A stretch of 64,000 nucleotides of DNA. It comes from Streptomyces sp. Je 1-332. GTDB lineage: Bacteria; Actinomycetota; Actinomycetes; Streptomycetales; Streptomycetaceae. A model generated the notes under the pieces. That model was not told the DNA's origin. It searched no databases and worked only from the letters and a program-made list of their open reading frames with translations. Location: assembly GCF_040730185.1 (NCBI RefSeq), contig NZ_CP160402.1, positions 1,116,001-1,180,000 of the forward strand, given 5' to 3'. Numbering within the stretch: the stretch's first letter is position 1; the number at the start of each line of letters is the position of its first letter. Position numbers and translations under genes: made by a program. Below are positions 43,037-50,791 of the stretch, one piece after another.

Positions 43037-43678
43037 TCAATCGGCGGACGTTTCGGCGTACGGATCCGCGCGGTGATCGGCGTACGGCTTCGCGTACGGA
43101 TCGACGAACGCGCCGACGGAGGCCCCGGCGCACGGATCGTCCTCGATCCGCCGGAGGATCACCTGCGCGTCGGCCCCGGCCCGCCCCAGGACCTCGACCG
43201 CCCGGCAGTCGGGATCGGCGACGAGCGCCGCCAGGAGGTCGATACCCAGGGCTCGCGGTTCACCGCGGCGGCCGGCCCGCTCGATGGCCGCCTCCATGGC
43301 GGCGCTCGCGGACGGCGACCAGCCCGTCTCCTTCACCGTCACGGCTGCGGAGTGCCCCGCCCCCACCAACGGCACCGCTCCGGAGTCCTCGACCGTCCCC
43401 TGCCACTGCAGTCCGTACCCGATGCTGCGCTGGACGAGATAGCCGAGCAGCCGCACCACCTGCGCACCGTCGTCGAAGGCCGCCCGCACACCGGGGTCGG
43501 TCTCGAGGAGGGAGTGCAGCAGATGCGCGGTGTCGATCTGCCGGTCCCCGTCCCGCACCGCGCGCCGGCGCGCGCCGGCCACCACCGACGTCAGCGCTGC
43601 GCTCAGTCGGGAGTCGGTCTCTGCTCGGGTCGGGCCGGGCTCGGCGCCCCGCGAGGTACGGCTTTGCACATCTTCCAC
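43037..43678 (-). CDS. Clp N-terminal-domain protein (ClpC-adaptor type)
   Basis: A 213-residue soluble protein with two Clp_N repeats (DSRLSAALTSVVAGARRRA / IDTAHLLHSLLE, then SASAAMEAAIERAGRRGEPRALGIDLLAALV). Clp_N domains bind adaptors and substrates of ClpA/ClpC; stand-alone forms occur in actinobacteria. No ATPase part is present. The C terminus repeats DPYAxPYAD. GTG 43678 is preferred; GTG 43669 and ATG 43705 are also in frame. Confidence 0.8.
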   Translation of the reverse strand: MEDVQSRTSRGAEPGPTRAETDSRLSAALTSVVAGARRRAVRDGDRQIDTAHLLHSLLETDPGVRAAFDDGAQVVRLLGYLVQRSIGYGLQWQGTVEDSGAVPLVGAGHSAAVTVKETGWSPSASAAMEAAIERAGRRGEPRALGIDLLAALVADPDCRAVEVLGRAGADAQVILRRIEDDPCAGASVGAFVDPYAKPYADHRADPYAETSAD

Positions 43679-43866
43679 CCCATCAGCCCCCGAAGGCCGC
43701 GTCATCGGCGGCGGGAAGCATCTTCGCGTCCGACACAGGTTGGGTACGCATGGGCGGCTCCTCCTCCTTACGGATGAGATCGGGCTGTTCTTCCCCGAGG
43801 GGCGCGCGCCGCCTTGATTCGCGCCGGGCACGCAACCGTGGCGCACCGGCCACTCGTCTTTCGGGC

Positions 43867-44055
43867 ATGGAGTGCGGGTGCTGGACGGTCGCGCTGCCCG
43901 CGATCGACGGAAGGCAGTACGTGTACCGGGTGTACGCACCCGAGAACGCACTGCCCGCCGATCTCTTCTGGGAAGCCTGGCACTGCCACGACGAGAGCCC
44001 GCTCCCCAGGGCGTGCGACCTCTTCGACGCGGCGGTGATACGCAGGGTGGGCTGA
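43867..44055 (+). CDS. 62-residue hypothetical protein
   Basis: ATG 43867, 62 codons, about 90 percent G/C at third positions. The product (MECGCWTVALPAIDGRQYVY then DLFWEAWHCHDESPLPRACD) has four cysteines and many aromatics, so it may bind metal or be disulfide-bonded. The opposite strand has an open frame as well, but that one is Ser/Arg-rich and shadow-like. Function unknown. Confidence 0.6.
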   Translation: MECGCWTVALPAIDGRQYVYRVYAPENALPADLFWEAWHCHDESPLPRACDLFDAAVIRRVG

Positions 44056-44083
44056 CGCGCCGCGTGAGCCACGACCCGCCTGC

Positions 44084-44923
44084 CTACGCGGGGCGCGTTC
44101 CGATGACGACCGTCGCGTACAACTCCTCGTCGCTCACCGGCCGCGGGACGAGACCACCGTCCGCGACCGCTTTCAGCGCGTACGGCACCTGCCGCTCACT
44201 GGTCTCGAACAGCAGCCGGCCGCCGGGAGCCAGCCAGCGCGCGGCGTCCGCGGTCACCCGCCGCAGGACGTCGAGGCCGTCCGCTCCGCCGTCGAGGGCC
44301 ACACGCGCCTCATGGACACGGGCTTCCGTCGGCAGCAGACCGACCTCTTCGGTGGGTACGTAGGGGACGTTCGTCAGCAGTATGTCGACGCGCCCCCGGA
44401 GTGCGTCCGGCAGCGGCTCGTAGAGATCCCCCTCGTACACCCGGCCCCGCACACCGGCGACGTTGCGCCGCGCGCACCGCACGGCGACGGGGTCGATGTC
44501 GGCCGCGTACAGCTCGATCCTGTCGACGGACGCCCCGAGCGCGGCCCCGAGCGCTCCCGAACCGCAGCACAGGTCGACGACGACGGCGCCCGGCCGGGCG
44601 AGGGCGGCGGCCTCCCGCACGAGGAACTCGGTGCGCCGCCGGGGCACGAAGACCCCCACGTCCACGGCGATCCGCAGACCGCGGAACTCCGCCCAGCCCA
44701 GGACGTGTTCGAGGGGCTGACCGATGACGCGCCGCTCCACCATCCCGGCGAGCTCGGCGGGGTCGCGCGCGGTGGCGAGGAGCAACTCCGCCTCGTCCTC
44801 GGCGAAGACACAGCCGGCGGCACGCAGCCTGGCGACGATGGCGGCAGGAGCGAGGACGACGGGTGTGATGAGCGGTGACGCGGACGATGCGGGGGTGGCT
44901 GGTGACGAAGGTGAAGCCGACAT
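44084..44923 (-). CDS. PrmC/HemK-like protein N5-glutamine methyltransferase
   Basis: A 279-residue SAM-dependent methyltransferase of the HemK/PrmC type: helical N-terminal domain (AELLLATARDP, VIGQPLEHVLGWAEF, RRRTEFLV), SAM motif VVDLCCGSGALG, and catalytic TNVPYVP, where the usual NPPY reads NVPY. This Pro-to-Val change is seen in a second, divergent paralog in actinobacteria. It may methylate a protein glutamine other than release factors. The N-terminal Ser/Ala/Pro run is spurious or a linker. ATG 44923. Confidence 0.85.
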   Translation of the reverse strand: MSASPSSPATPASSASPLITPVVLAPAAIVARLRAAGCVFAEDEAELLLATARDPAELAGMVERRVIGQPLEHVLGWAEFRGLRIAVDVGVFVPRRRTEFLVREAAALARPGAVVVDLCCGSGALGAALGASVDRIELYAADIDPVAVRCARRNVAGVRGRVYEGDLYEPLPDALRGRVDILLTNVPYVPTEEVGLLPTEARVHEARVALDGGADGLDVLRRVTADAARWLAPGGRLLFETSERQVPYALKAVADGGLVPRPVSDEELYATVVIGTRPA

Positions 44924-45227
44924 CAGGAGAGAAACCTTTCGGGACGCCTGTGGGGCTCCCTTCGGTCACCTATGCCGGGTGAACCGCGCGGTCGTGAAGG
45001 GGGAGCACCCGACCTGCTGCAGCGGTAATGGGGCTCACCTCCTGGGTCCGTCTTCCCGCGTCGGTCGCGGGGAGGGAAACAGTACCCGACCCGCTTGCGG
45101 ACGGCATCGCCGGAGTGGACACGGCATCTGACGGTTCATCAGTATTGAATGTTCCGGGTCCTGCGGCTACGTTCCGCGACACCGCAGCTGCGCCCCGCCG
45201 CAGCGCACGAGAAGAAGGGGTCGTCGC
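44924..45227. other. 304-base divergent intergenic region
   Basis: Lies between the divergent methyltransferase and SRPBCC genes. On the minus strand 44970-45038 could encode MSPITAAAGRVLPLHDRAVH plus two residues, but its GTG directly abuts GGAG, so translation is doubtful. GC-rich complementary words (ACCGCGCGGT) hint at RNA folding. I cannot match it to a known riboswitch. Confidence 0.4.
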
Positions 45228-45656
45228 ATGGCCGAAGTCAGCGCGGAAGCACGGATCGAGGCGCCCGCCGAGAAGGTCTGGGCCCAACTCACCGACTTCT
45301 CCTCGTACGGCGAGTGGAACGCCACGCACACGAGTTTCCCCAACGGCGCCCCCGCGACGCTGGAGACGGGCGGCACGTTCGCGGAGAACATGAAGCTGAT
45401 GGGCTTCCCCGCCGAGGTCAATTGGACGGTCGAGGAGCTGGAGAGCGAGCGCACCCTCGCGATCAGGGGCAAGGGCCCGATGGGCGTCACGGTCGGCACC
45501 CGCTACACCCTCTCCCCCGAGGGGGGCGCGACGAACGTGCGCATAGACGGGGAGTTCACGGGAGCGGCGGTCTCCCTGATGGCGGGCAAGCTGAAGGACT
45601 CGGCGACGGCAGCGCTGAACGAGTCACTGCGGAAGCTGGCGGGCCTGGTGACCTGA
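45228..45656 (+). CDS. SRPBCC (START-like) family protein
   Basis: A 142-residue SRPBCC fold protein of the polyketide cyclase/coenzyme Q-binding type: VSAEARIEAPAEKVWAQLTD start, SYGEWN motif, and the long C-terminal helix GKLKDSATAALNESLRKL. Such proteins bind hydrophobic ligands. AGAAGAAGGGG precedes ATG 45228. No biosynthetic neighbour, so its ligand is unknown. A terminator follows. Confidence 0.85.
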   Translation: MAEVSAEARIEAPAEKVWAQLTDFSSYGEWNATHTSFPNGAPATLETGGTFAENMKLMGFPAEVNWTVEELESERTLAIRGKGPMGVTVGTRYTLSPEGGATNVRIDGEFTGAAVSLMAGKLKDSATAALNESLRKLAGLVT

Positions 45657-45714
45657 GCCTCGCCCGGTCCCCCTCCGCCCGGACTCCCTCCGCCCGGACT
45701 CCCCCGCACGCGAA

Positions 45715-45747
45715 GAGGCGCCCCACACATGCAGTGCGGGGCGCCTC
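45715..45747. terminator. Bidirectional terminator GAGGCGCCCC / GGGGCGCCTC
   Basis: Perfect 10-bp stem (45715-45724, 45738-45747) with a 13-base loop between the convergent SRPBCC and PadR genes. CCGCCCGGACTCCCT repeats precede it at about 45675-45705. Confidence 0.85.
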
Positions 45748-45794
45748 AAGAGCGGTGGGGGTCGTCTGCCCCCACCGTCTCAGCCCTCACCGAC

Positions 45795-46415
45795 TCAGTC
45801 CTCATCGGCGAGGATCAGATACAGCTTCTTGCGGGCGTCGTTGATGACCGTGAGGGCCTTGTCGCGCTGGTCCTTGCTGCCGGTCTTCCAGACCTGACCG
45901 AACGCCTCCATCAGACCGAAACCGGCCTGCCGGATCTCACTCAGGGCCTCCCAGTCGACCCCGCGCCCGGCCTCTTCCCAAGGCGCGTCGGGACCTTCGT
46001 CGGCCGCGGTGCGGCCGGCGTCGGTGAGCGAGAAGAGCTTCTTGCCGCCCTCGCTCGCGCTGCTGATCAGGCCCTCGTCCTCCAGGAGCTGGAGGGTCGG
46101 GTAGACCGAACCGGGGCTGGGCTTCCATGCCCCGCCGCTGCGCTCGGCGATCTCCTGGATCATCTCGTAACCGTGCATCGGCCGGTCCTTCAGCAGGGCC
46201 AGGATCGACGCACGTACGTCACCGCGCCTCGCCCTGCCTCGCGGACCGCCCCTGCCGCCTCGGCCACCCCAGGGGCCACCGGGTCCACCGGGGCCTCCGA
46301 AGCCGGGCCCGAAGGGACCGAACGCCGCGCGCCGCCCCTCGAAACCGCCGCGGCCCTCGTGACCGGGGCCGCACTTGCCACGTCCGTGCTCGTGTTCATA
46401 ACCGTGGGAACGCAT
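45795..46415 (-). CDS. PadR-family transcriptional regulator
   Basis: A 206-residue PadR regulator. Residues 1-70 are a Gly/His/Arg-rich extension (HGYEHEHGRGKCG, GPGGPGGPWGGRGG) that could bind metal or nucleic acid; the winged helix follows with DVRASILALLKDRPMHGYEM and KPSPGSVYPTLQLLEDEGLI. The C-terminal helix forms the dimer. ATG 46415 has GGAG eight bases upstream. A TGATCAAC-N9-GTTGATCA palindrome 24 bases upstream is the likely autoregulatory operator. Confidence 0.9.
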   Translation of the reverse strand: MRSHGYEHEHGRGKCGPGHEGRGGFEGRRAAFGPFGPGFGGPGGPGGPWGGRGGRGGPRGRARRGDVRASILALLKDRPMHGYEMIQEIAERSGGAWKPSPGSVYPTLQLLEDEGLISSASEGGKKLFSLTDAGRTAADEGPDAPWEEAGRGVDWEALSEIRQAGFGLMEAFGQVWKTGSKDQRDKALTVINDARKKLYLILADED

Positions 46416-46438
46416 CGCCATCACTCCTCTTGTGTCAG

Positions 46439-46463
46439 TGATCAACCGTGTAGTCGTTGATCA
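46439..46463. promoter_or_regulatory. PadR operator candidate TGATCAAC-N9-GTTGATCA
   Basis: Perfect 8-bp arms with a 9-base spacer, 24 bases upstream of the PadR start; a related TCAACGATATATCG word follows at 46473. Consistent with autoregulation. Confidence 0.6.
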
Positions 46464-46574
46464 GTCGCGATGCCTCAACGATATATCGGAATACTTCGTT
46501 CGGCAAGCCCCGCTCCCCTGCTCCGAAGTTCGATCACCACCAGGGGCGCAATCGGACCGCGTACGCTCGGCCCC

Positions 46575-46979
46575 GTGCCCCGCGATCCGAGGAAGCCCCG
46601 CCGACTGGTCGCAGGCGGGCGGGCGTATCTGTGGACACTTCGTCACAGCCACCGCGTGCTGGACAGCGGCCGGTCCGCGGACTGCCGTCAGACCCCCACC
46701 CTTCATCCGCAACCGGCCAGAAGCGGCGCACCGCTGCGTATCGTCTTCGCCGACGGCCCGGGTCGCTACGTCCCCGGCGGGTTCCCCATGGGCTCCGGGG
46801 ACGTGGGGTGTACCGGGGGCGACTCCCTGAACCTGCACGAACCGGGCGCCGTTCGCGCCCTGCTCGACGTCGCGACGGCCCGCGGGTGGCAGCCAGAAGG
46901 GCAGTCGCCGGTGGAGATCGACGGCTGGCCCCTGCTGGCGGCAGCGGTCGCCGCACGAGCCCGCGACGCCGACCTCTAG
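46575..46979 (+). CDS. Hypothetical protein of a Streptomyces-wide type
   Basis: A 134-residue soluble protein starting MPRDPRKPRRLVAGGRAYLW. The C-terminal part, LNLHEPGAVRALLDVATARG then VEIDGWPLLAAAV, has the regular helix-strand character of a folded protein. GTG 46575 gives the family-like start. The middle part is Pro/Arg-rich. I recall similar proteins in many streptomycetes but no function. Confidence 0.7.
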   Translation: MPRDPRKPRRLVAGGRAYLWTLRHSHRVLDSGRSADCRQTPTLHPQPARSGAPLRIVFADGPGRYVPGGFPMGSGDVGCTGGDSLNLHEPGAVRALLDVATARGWQPEGQSPVEIDGWPLLAAAVAARARDADL

Positions 46980-47078
46980 CGGTCCGTCACGCCCAGGCCG
47001 GATCCACGAGGCCAATCAGGCCACTTACCCCGAATTGGCCTTGTCCCGCCCCGGTATTGGCCCGCTACCGTCATCGAC

Positions 47079-47900
47079 ATGCCGACTTCTCACCGCATCC
47101 GCGTCGTCGACGCCTTCACCGACCGCCCCTTCGCGGGCAACCCCGCGGGCGTCCTCCTCCTCGACGCCTTCCCCGAGGACAGCTGGCTCCAGAACGTGGC
47201 CACGGAGGTCAACCACGCCGAGACCGCCTTCGCCCACCCACTCCCCGCGGGCGGCGAAGCCGACTGGGCGCTGCGGTGGTTCACGCCCGCCACCGAGGTC
47301 GACCTCTGCGGCCACGCCACGCTCGCCACCGCCCACGTCCTGCAGACCACCGGCGCCGCCACGGGCCCCGTACGGTTCGCCACCCGCAGCGGCGTCCTGA
47401 CCACGACCGCGCACGCCGACGGCACCGTCACCATGGACTTCCCGACCGCCCCGCTGACCCCGGTCGAGATCCCCGACGGGGTGGCCGAAGCACTCGGCGC
47501 CGAGCCGCTCGCGGTGTTCGACGCGGGGGCGAGCCTCGGTGACCTGCTGGTCGAGCTCGCCGACGAGAAGACGGTGCGCGCCCTGGCTCCGGACCACAAG
47601 GCCCTGATCCGGCATTCCGAGCGCGGCATCATCGCCACCGCACGCGCCGAAGACCCCTCCCGTGGCCACGACTTCGTCTCCCGGTGCTTCTTCCCGCGCG
47701 TCGGCATCGACGAGGACCCGGTGACCGGCAGCGCCCACACCGCCCTCGCCCCCTTCTGGTCCCAGCGCCTGGGCCGCACGGAGCTCACCGGCCTGCAGGC
47801 ATCGGCCCGCAGCGGCCTGGTCCGCACGGAACTGCGCGGCGACCGCACCCTCCTGACGGGCCGTGCGGTCACGGTCATCGAGGGCGACCTCTACGCCTGA
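47079..47900 (+). CDS. PhzF-family isomerase/epimerase-like protein
   Basis: A 273-residue protein with the diaminopimelate-epimerase-like fold of PhzF: IRVVDAFTDRPFAGNPAGV start, Glu48 in NHAETAF at the PhzF catalytic position, CGHATLATAH and DEDPVTGSAH. PhzF isomerises a dihydroanthranilate in phenazine synthesis, but most homologues are stand-alone with unknown substrate, as here. ATG 47079. A long perfect terminator follows. Confidence 0.9.
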   Translation: MPTSHRIRVVDAFTDRPFAGNPAGVLLLDAFPEDSWLQNVATEVNHAETAFAHPLPAGGEADWALRWFTPATEVDLCGHATLATAHVLQTTGAATGPVRFATRSGVLTTTAHADGTVTMDFPTAPLTPVEIPDGVAEALGAEPLAVFDAGASLGDLLVELADEKTVRALAPDHKALIRHSERGIIATARAEDPSRGHDFVSRCFFPRVGIDEDPVTGSAHTALAPFWSQRLGRTELTGLQASARSGLVRTELRGDRTLLTGRAVTVIEGDLYA

Positions 47901-47920
47901 CACCGCTGGGATACGTACAA

Positions 47921-47957
47921 CTGTGGGGACGTACGACGCGGTCGTACGTCCCCACAG
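47921..47957. terminator. 17-bp perfect-stem bidirectional terminator
   Basis: CTGTGGGGACGTACGAC (47921-47937), loop GCG, then GTCGTACGTCCCCACAG (47941-47957). One of the strongest stems in the window, between the convergent PhzF and CPBP genes. Confidence 0.92.
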
Positions 47958-47985
47958 AACCACCGCGGCGGAACCGCCCACCCGC

Positions 47986-48816
47986 CTAAGGCGTCGGCAG
48001 CCACCCCACCTTCCCCGCGAGCAGCGCGTACCCGACGAACGCCCCGATATCCAGGAGCGAATGGGCCACCACCAGCGGCCCGACCCGCCCCCAGCGCCGG
48101 TACAGGAGCACGAAGACCACCCCCATCGCCATGTTCCCGATGAACCCGCCGATGCCCTGATAGAGGTGGTACGAGCCGCGCAGCACCGAGCTGCCGACCA
48201 GCGCAGCCATCGGCGTCCAGCCCAACTGCCCGCACCTGCGCAGCAGATAGCCGACGACGATCACTTCCTCGAGCACCGCGTTCTGCACCGCGGACAACAC
48301 GAGCACCGGGTACTTCCACCACACGTCGGGCAGATCCTCCGGCACCACCGTCAGGTTGAACCCCAGCCCGCGCGCCGCCAGATAGAAGGCGATCCCGGTG
48401 CTGCCGATCACCGCGGCGATCGCCGCCCCGCGCCCCAGGTCCGGCCACGGCCGGCTCCGGTCGAAGCCGATCGTGCGCAGCCCGGCGCCCTCGCGGATCA
48501 GAAAGTGCGCCACCAGCGCCACCGGCACCAACGCGGTCGAGATGCCGAACAATTGCCACGCGAGATCAAGCCACGGCCGCCCCGGAGCGGCCGACGCGTT
48601 CATGGTCGCGGCCTGGTCCTTGAGACCACCCGGTTTGGTGACCGATCCGACAAAGCTGATCAGCGCGGACACACCGCTCGCGCCCAGCGAGAGCGCCAGG
48701 ACGAGCAGCGTCTCGTCCCGCAGGATCCGTCGCGATGGCCCCTCGCCCCGAAAAGAACCGGCCAACGGCCCGGACTCCGCTTGCACTCCGCCTCCAGTTG
48801 AGTAATCCCGCCTCAT
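47986..48816 (-). CDS. CPBP-family intramembrane metalloprotease
   Basis: A 276-residue eight-helix membrane protease of the CPBP (Abi/CaaX-like) family. Motif 1 is EEVIVVGYLLRR, motif 2 RGSYHLYQG and motif 3 HSLLDIGAF, giving the Glu-Glu and two His zinc ligands. ATG 48816 has AGGGG upstream; the 29-residue upstream extension is not membrane-like. Substrates are unknown; some members protect against bacteriocins. Confidence 0.9.
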   Translation of the reverse strand: MRRDYSTGGGVQAESGPLAGSFRGEGPSRRILRDETLLVLALSLGASGVSALISFVGSVTKPGGLKDQAATMNASAAPGRPWLDLAWQLFGISTALVPVALVAHFLIREGAGLRTIGFDRSRPWPDLGRGAAIAAVIGSTGIAFYLAARGLGFNLTVVPEDLPDVWWKYPVLVLSAVQNAVLEEVIVVGYLLRRCGQLGWTPMAALVGSSVLRGSYHLYQGIGGFIGNMAMGVVFVLLYRRWGRVGPLVVAHSLLDIGAFVGYALLAGKVGWLPTP

Positions 48817-48952
48817 CACCACCCCTGCCCCGCTAGGGTCTCGAAAGAAGTTACGAAGACCGTGCGCGACAGGCCGAGGGGGACGGACGCCGATTGCGGT
48901 CATGCCGCCCCCTCTTTCCTTGCTTCATCGCTCAAGGAGGGGCACCACCGCC

Positions 48953-50725
48953 ATGGGACGTCACAGCTTGCCCGATGAGTACGGGACGGACGCACCCGGC
49001 CCTCGGCCACGGACCCGCGGCCGCAGCGTGGCCATCGCGACGGCGCTCGTCCTGACGGTCGCGGCGGGCACGGCGGTCGCGGTCCGCAGCGACCTGCTGA
49101 CCTTCGGCGGTTCATGCCAGGAGGACACGGTGAGCCTGGATGTGGTCGCCGCCCCCGCCATCGCCCCCGCCCTGCGCGCGGCGGCAGACGAGGCGCGCGA
49201 GAAGGACGTCACGTCCGACGGGGCGTGCATCGACGTACGCGTCTCGGCCCGCGATTCGTACAAGGTCGCCGACGAACTGCGCACGGGCGAAGGCGATCCC
49301 GGCTACGACGTGTGGGTGCCGGACTCCGAACTGTGGGTGCAGCGTGTAGGACTCAGCGGCAAGCAGAACAAGGTGGCGCCGGCGGGGAACATAGCCTCGT
49401 CCCCGGTGGGCATGGCCATGATCCCCTCCGCCGCCAAGACCCTGGGCTGGCCCAGAAAGACGTACAGCTGGCCGGAGTTGACCGGCTCGGCGACGAAGGG
49501 CGACAAGCTGCGGCTCGGCGCCGCCGATCCCGCGCGCAGCGCGACCGGCCTCCTCGCGCTGGCGAAGCTGAGCACGTCGGCGAAGAAGGCGGGCGGCAAG
49601 GACGGTGACACCCGGGCCGCCGGGATGGCCAAAGCGCTGTCCGCGCGCACGTCCGACAGCGACAGCCAGCTCCTGGACACCCTGGCCCGCGACTCCTCCG
49701 GCACCGAGCAGGGCAACCCGCGGCGCAACCACGCGCTGATCCTCTCCGAGCAGGCCGCGTTCGAGCACAACGCGTCGGCGGGCGAGGAGAACAGCCTGGA
49801 CATGTTCTATCCGAAGGACGGCTCGCCACGCCTCGACTACCCGTACACGCTGGTCCAGGAGGACGAGCTGTCCACGGACCAGAGCAGGGCCGCCCTGCGC
49901 TTCATGACCCTGTTCAGCGACGAGGGCGGCATCGCGATCCTGGAGAAGCACGGCTTCAGGACCGGCACCGAGGGCCCCTCGGAGAAACTCGTCACGGCGG
50001 CCGGGGGCCGCACCCCGCAGCCGTACGACGACGAGGCGAGCGAGCCGCCCTCCGAGAAGGAGATCCAGGAGACGCTCGGCATGTGGACGATCACCGTGCA
50101 GAGTGCACGGCTCAGCACGGTCGTCGACGTCTCGGACTCCATGGGCGAGTTCGTGCCCGGCCAGGGCCGGACACGGATGGAGGTCACCAAGTCCTCGCTG
50201 CTCCAGGCGCTCGCGGGGTTCACCGACGAGGACGAGATCGGCCTCTGGGAGTTCGCCACCCTCCTCGACGGTGAGCGCGACTACCGCAAGCTCGTGCCGA
50301 CCGAACGGCTCGGCGACCGGAAGGGGGAGGGCACCCAGCGCGACAGGATCTCGAAGGCCTTCAGCGACCTGACCCCCATCCCGGGCGGCGCGACCGGCCT
50401 GTACGACACCACGCTCGCGGCGTACAGGGAAGCCACGTCGACCTACGCGAGCGGCAAGTTCAACGCGCTCGTGGTGCTGACGGACGGCGCGAACCAGGAC
50501 CCCGGCTCCATCGCGCGCAGCAACCTCATATCGCAGCTGGAGAACCTCTCCGACCCCAAGCGGCCGGTGCCGCTGATCGCCATCGCGGTCGGCCCGAACG
50601 CGGACAAGGAGGAGGTCGTGCAGATCGCGGAGGCGACCGGCGGTTCGGGCCACCAGGTCGACGACCCGGCGCAGATCCACGCGGTCATCCTCAAGGCCAT
50701 CATGGAGGCGGGCAGCCACGGCTGA
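48953..50725 (+). CDS. Solute-binding/vWA fusion surface protein
   Basis: A 590-residue exported or membrane-anchored protein. One N-terminal helix (24-45, VAIATALVLTVAAGTAVAV); then a family-11-type solute-binding domain (SLDVVAAPAIAPALRAAADEA, YDVWVPDSELWVQRVG), ~60-370; then a vWA domain (~385-590) with intact MIDAS DVSDSMGEF and VVLTDGANQD. The fusion suggests a surface protein that binds a ligand and a metal-dependent partner. AAGGAGG precedes ATG 48953. Divergent from the CPBP gene. Known actinobacterial architecture; role unknown. Confidence 0.88.
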   Translation: MGRHSLPDEYGTDAPGPRPRTRGRSVAIATALVLTVAAGTAVAVRSDLLTFGGSCQEDTVSLDVVAAPAIAPALRAAADEAREKDVTSDGACIDVRVSARDSYKVADELRTGEGDPGYDVWVPDSELWVQRVGLSGKQNKVAPAGNIASSPVGMAMIPSAAKTLGWPRKTYSWPELTGSATKGDKLRLGAADPARSATGLLALAKLSTSAKKAGGKDGDTRAAGMAKALSARTSDSDSQLLDTLARDSSGTEQGNPRRNHALILSEQAAFEHNASAGEENSLDMFYPKDGSPRLDYPYTLVQEDELSTDQSRAALRFMTLFSDEGGIAILEKHGFRTGTEGPSEKLVTAAGGRTPQPYDDEASEPPSEKEIQETLGMWTITVQSARLSTVVDVSDSMGEFVPGQGRTRMEVTKSSLLQALAGFTDEDEIGLWEFATLLDGERDYRKLVPTERLGDRKGEGTQRDRISKAFSDLTPIPGGATGLYDTTLAAYREATSTYASGKFNALVVLTDGANQDPGSIARSNLISQLENLSDPKRPVPLIAIAVGPNADKEEVVQIAEATGGSGHQVDDPAQIHAVILKAIMEAGSHG

Positions 50726-50746
50726 GCCGGTCGCCGCACGCTTCCA

Positions 50747-50791
50747 CTCAGGTCACCTTCGCTCAGGTCACCTCAACTCAGGTCACCTCAG
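50747..50791. repeat. 15-bp tandem repeat CTCAGGTCACCTNNN
   Basis: Three full units (50747, 50762, 50777) plus a partial one, differing only in the last three bases, between the vWA gene stop and the GCS2 gene stop. Confidence 0.8.

Noticed and set aside
44924..45227. Possible cobalamin or c-di-AMP riboswitch between the methyltransferase and SRPBCC genes
   Set aside because: Some words such as GCAGCGGTAA recall B12 elements, but the required conserved boxes and order are missing on both strands.
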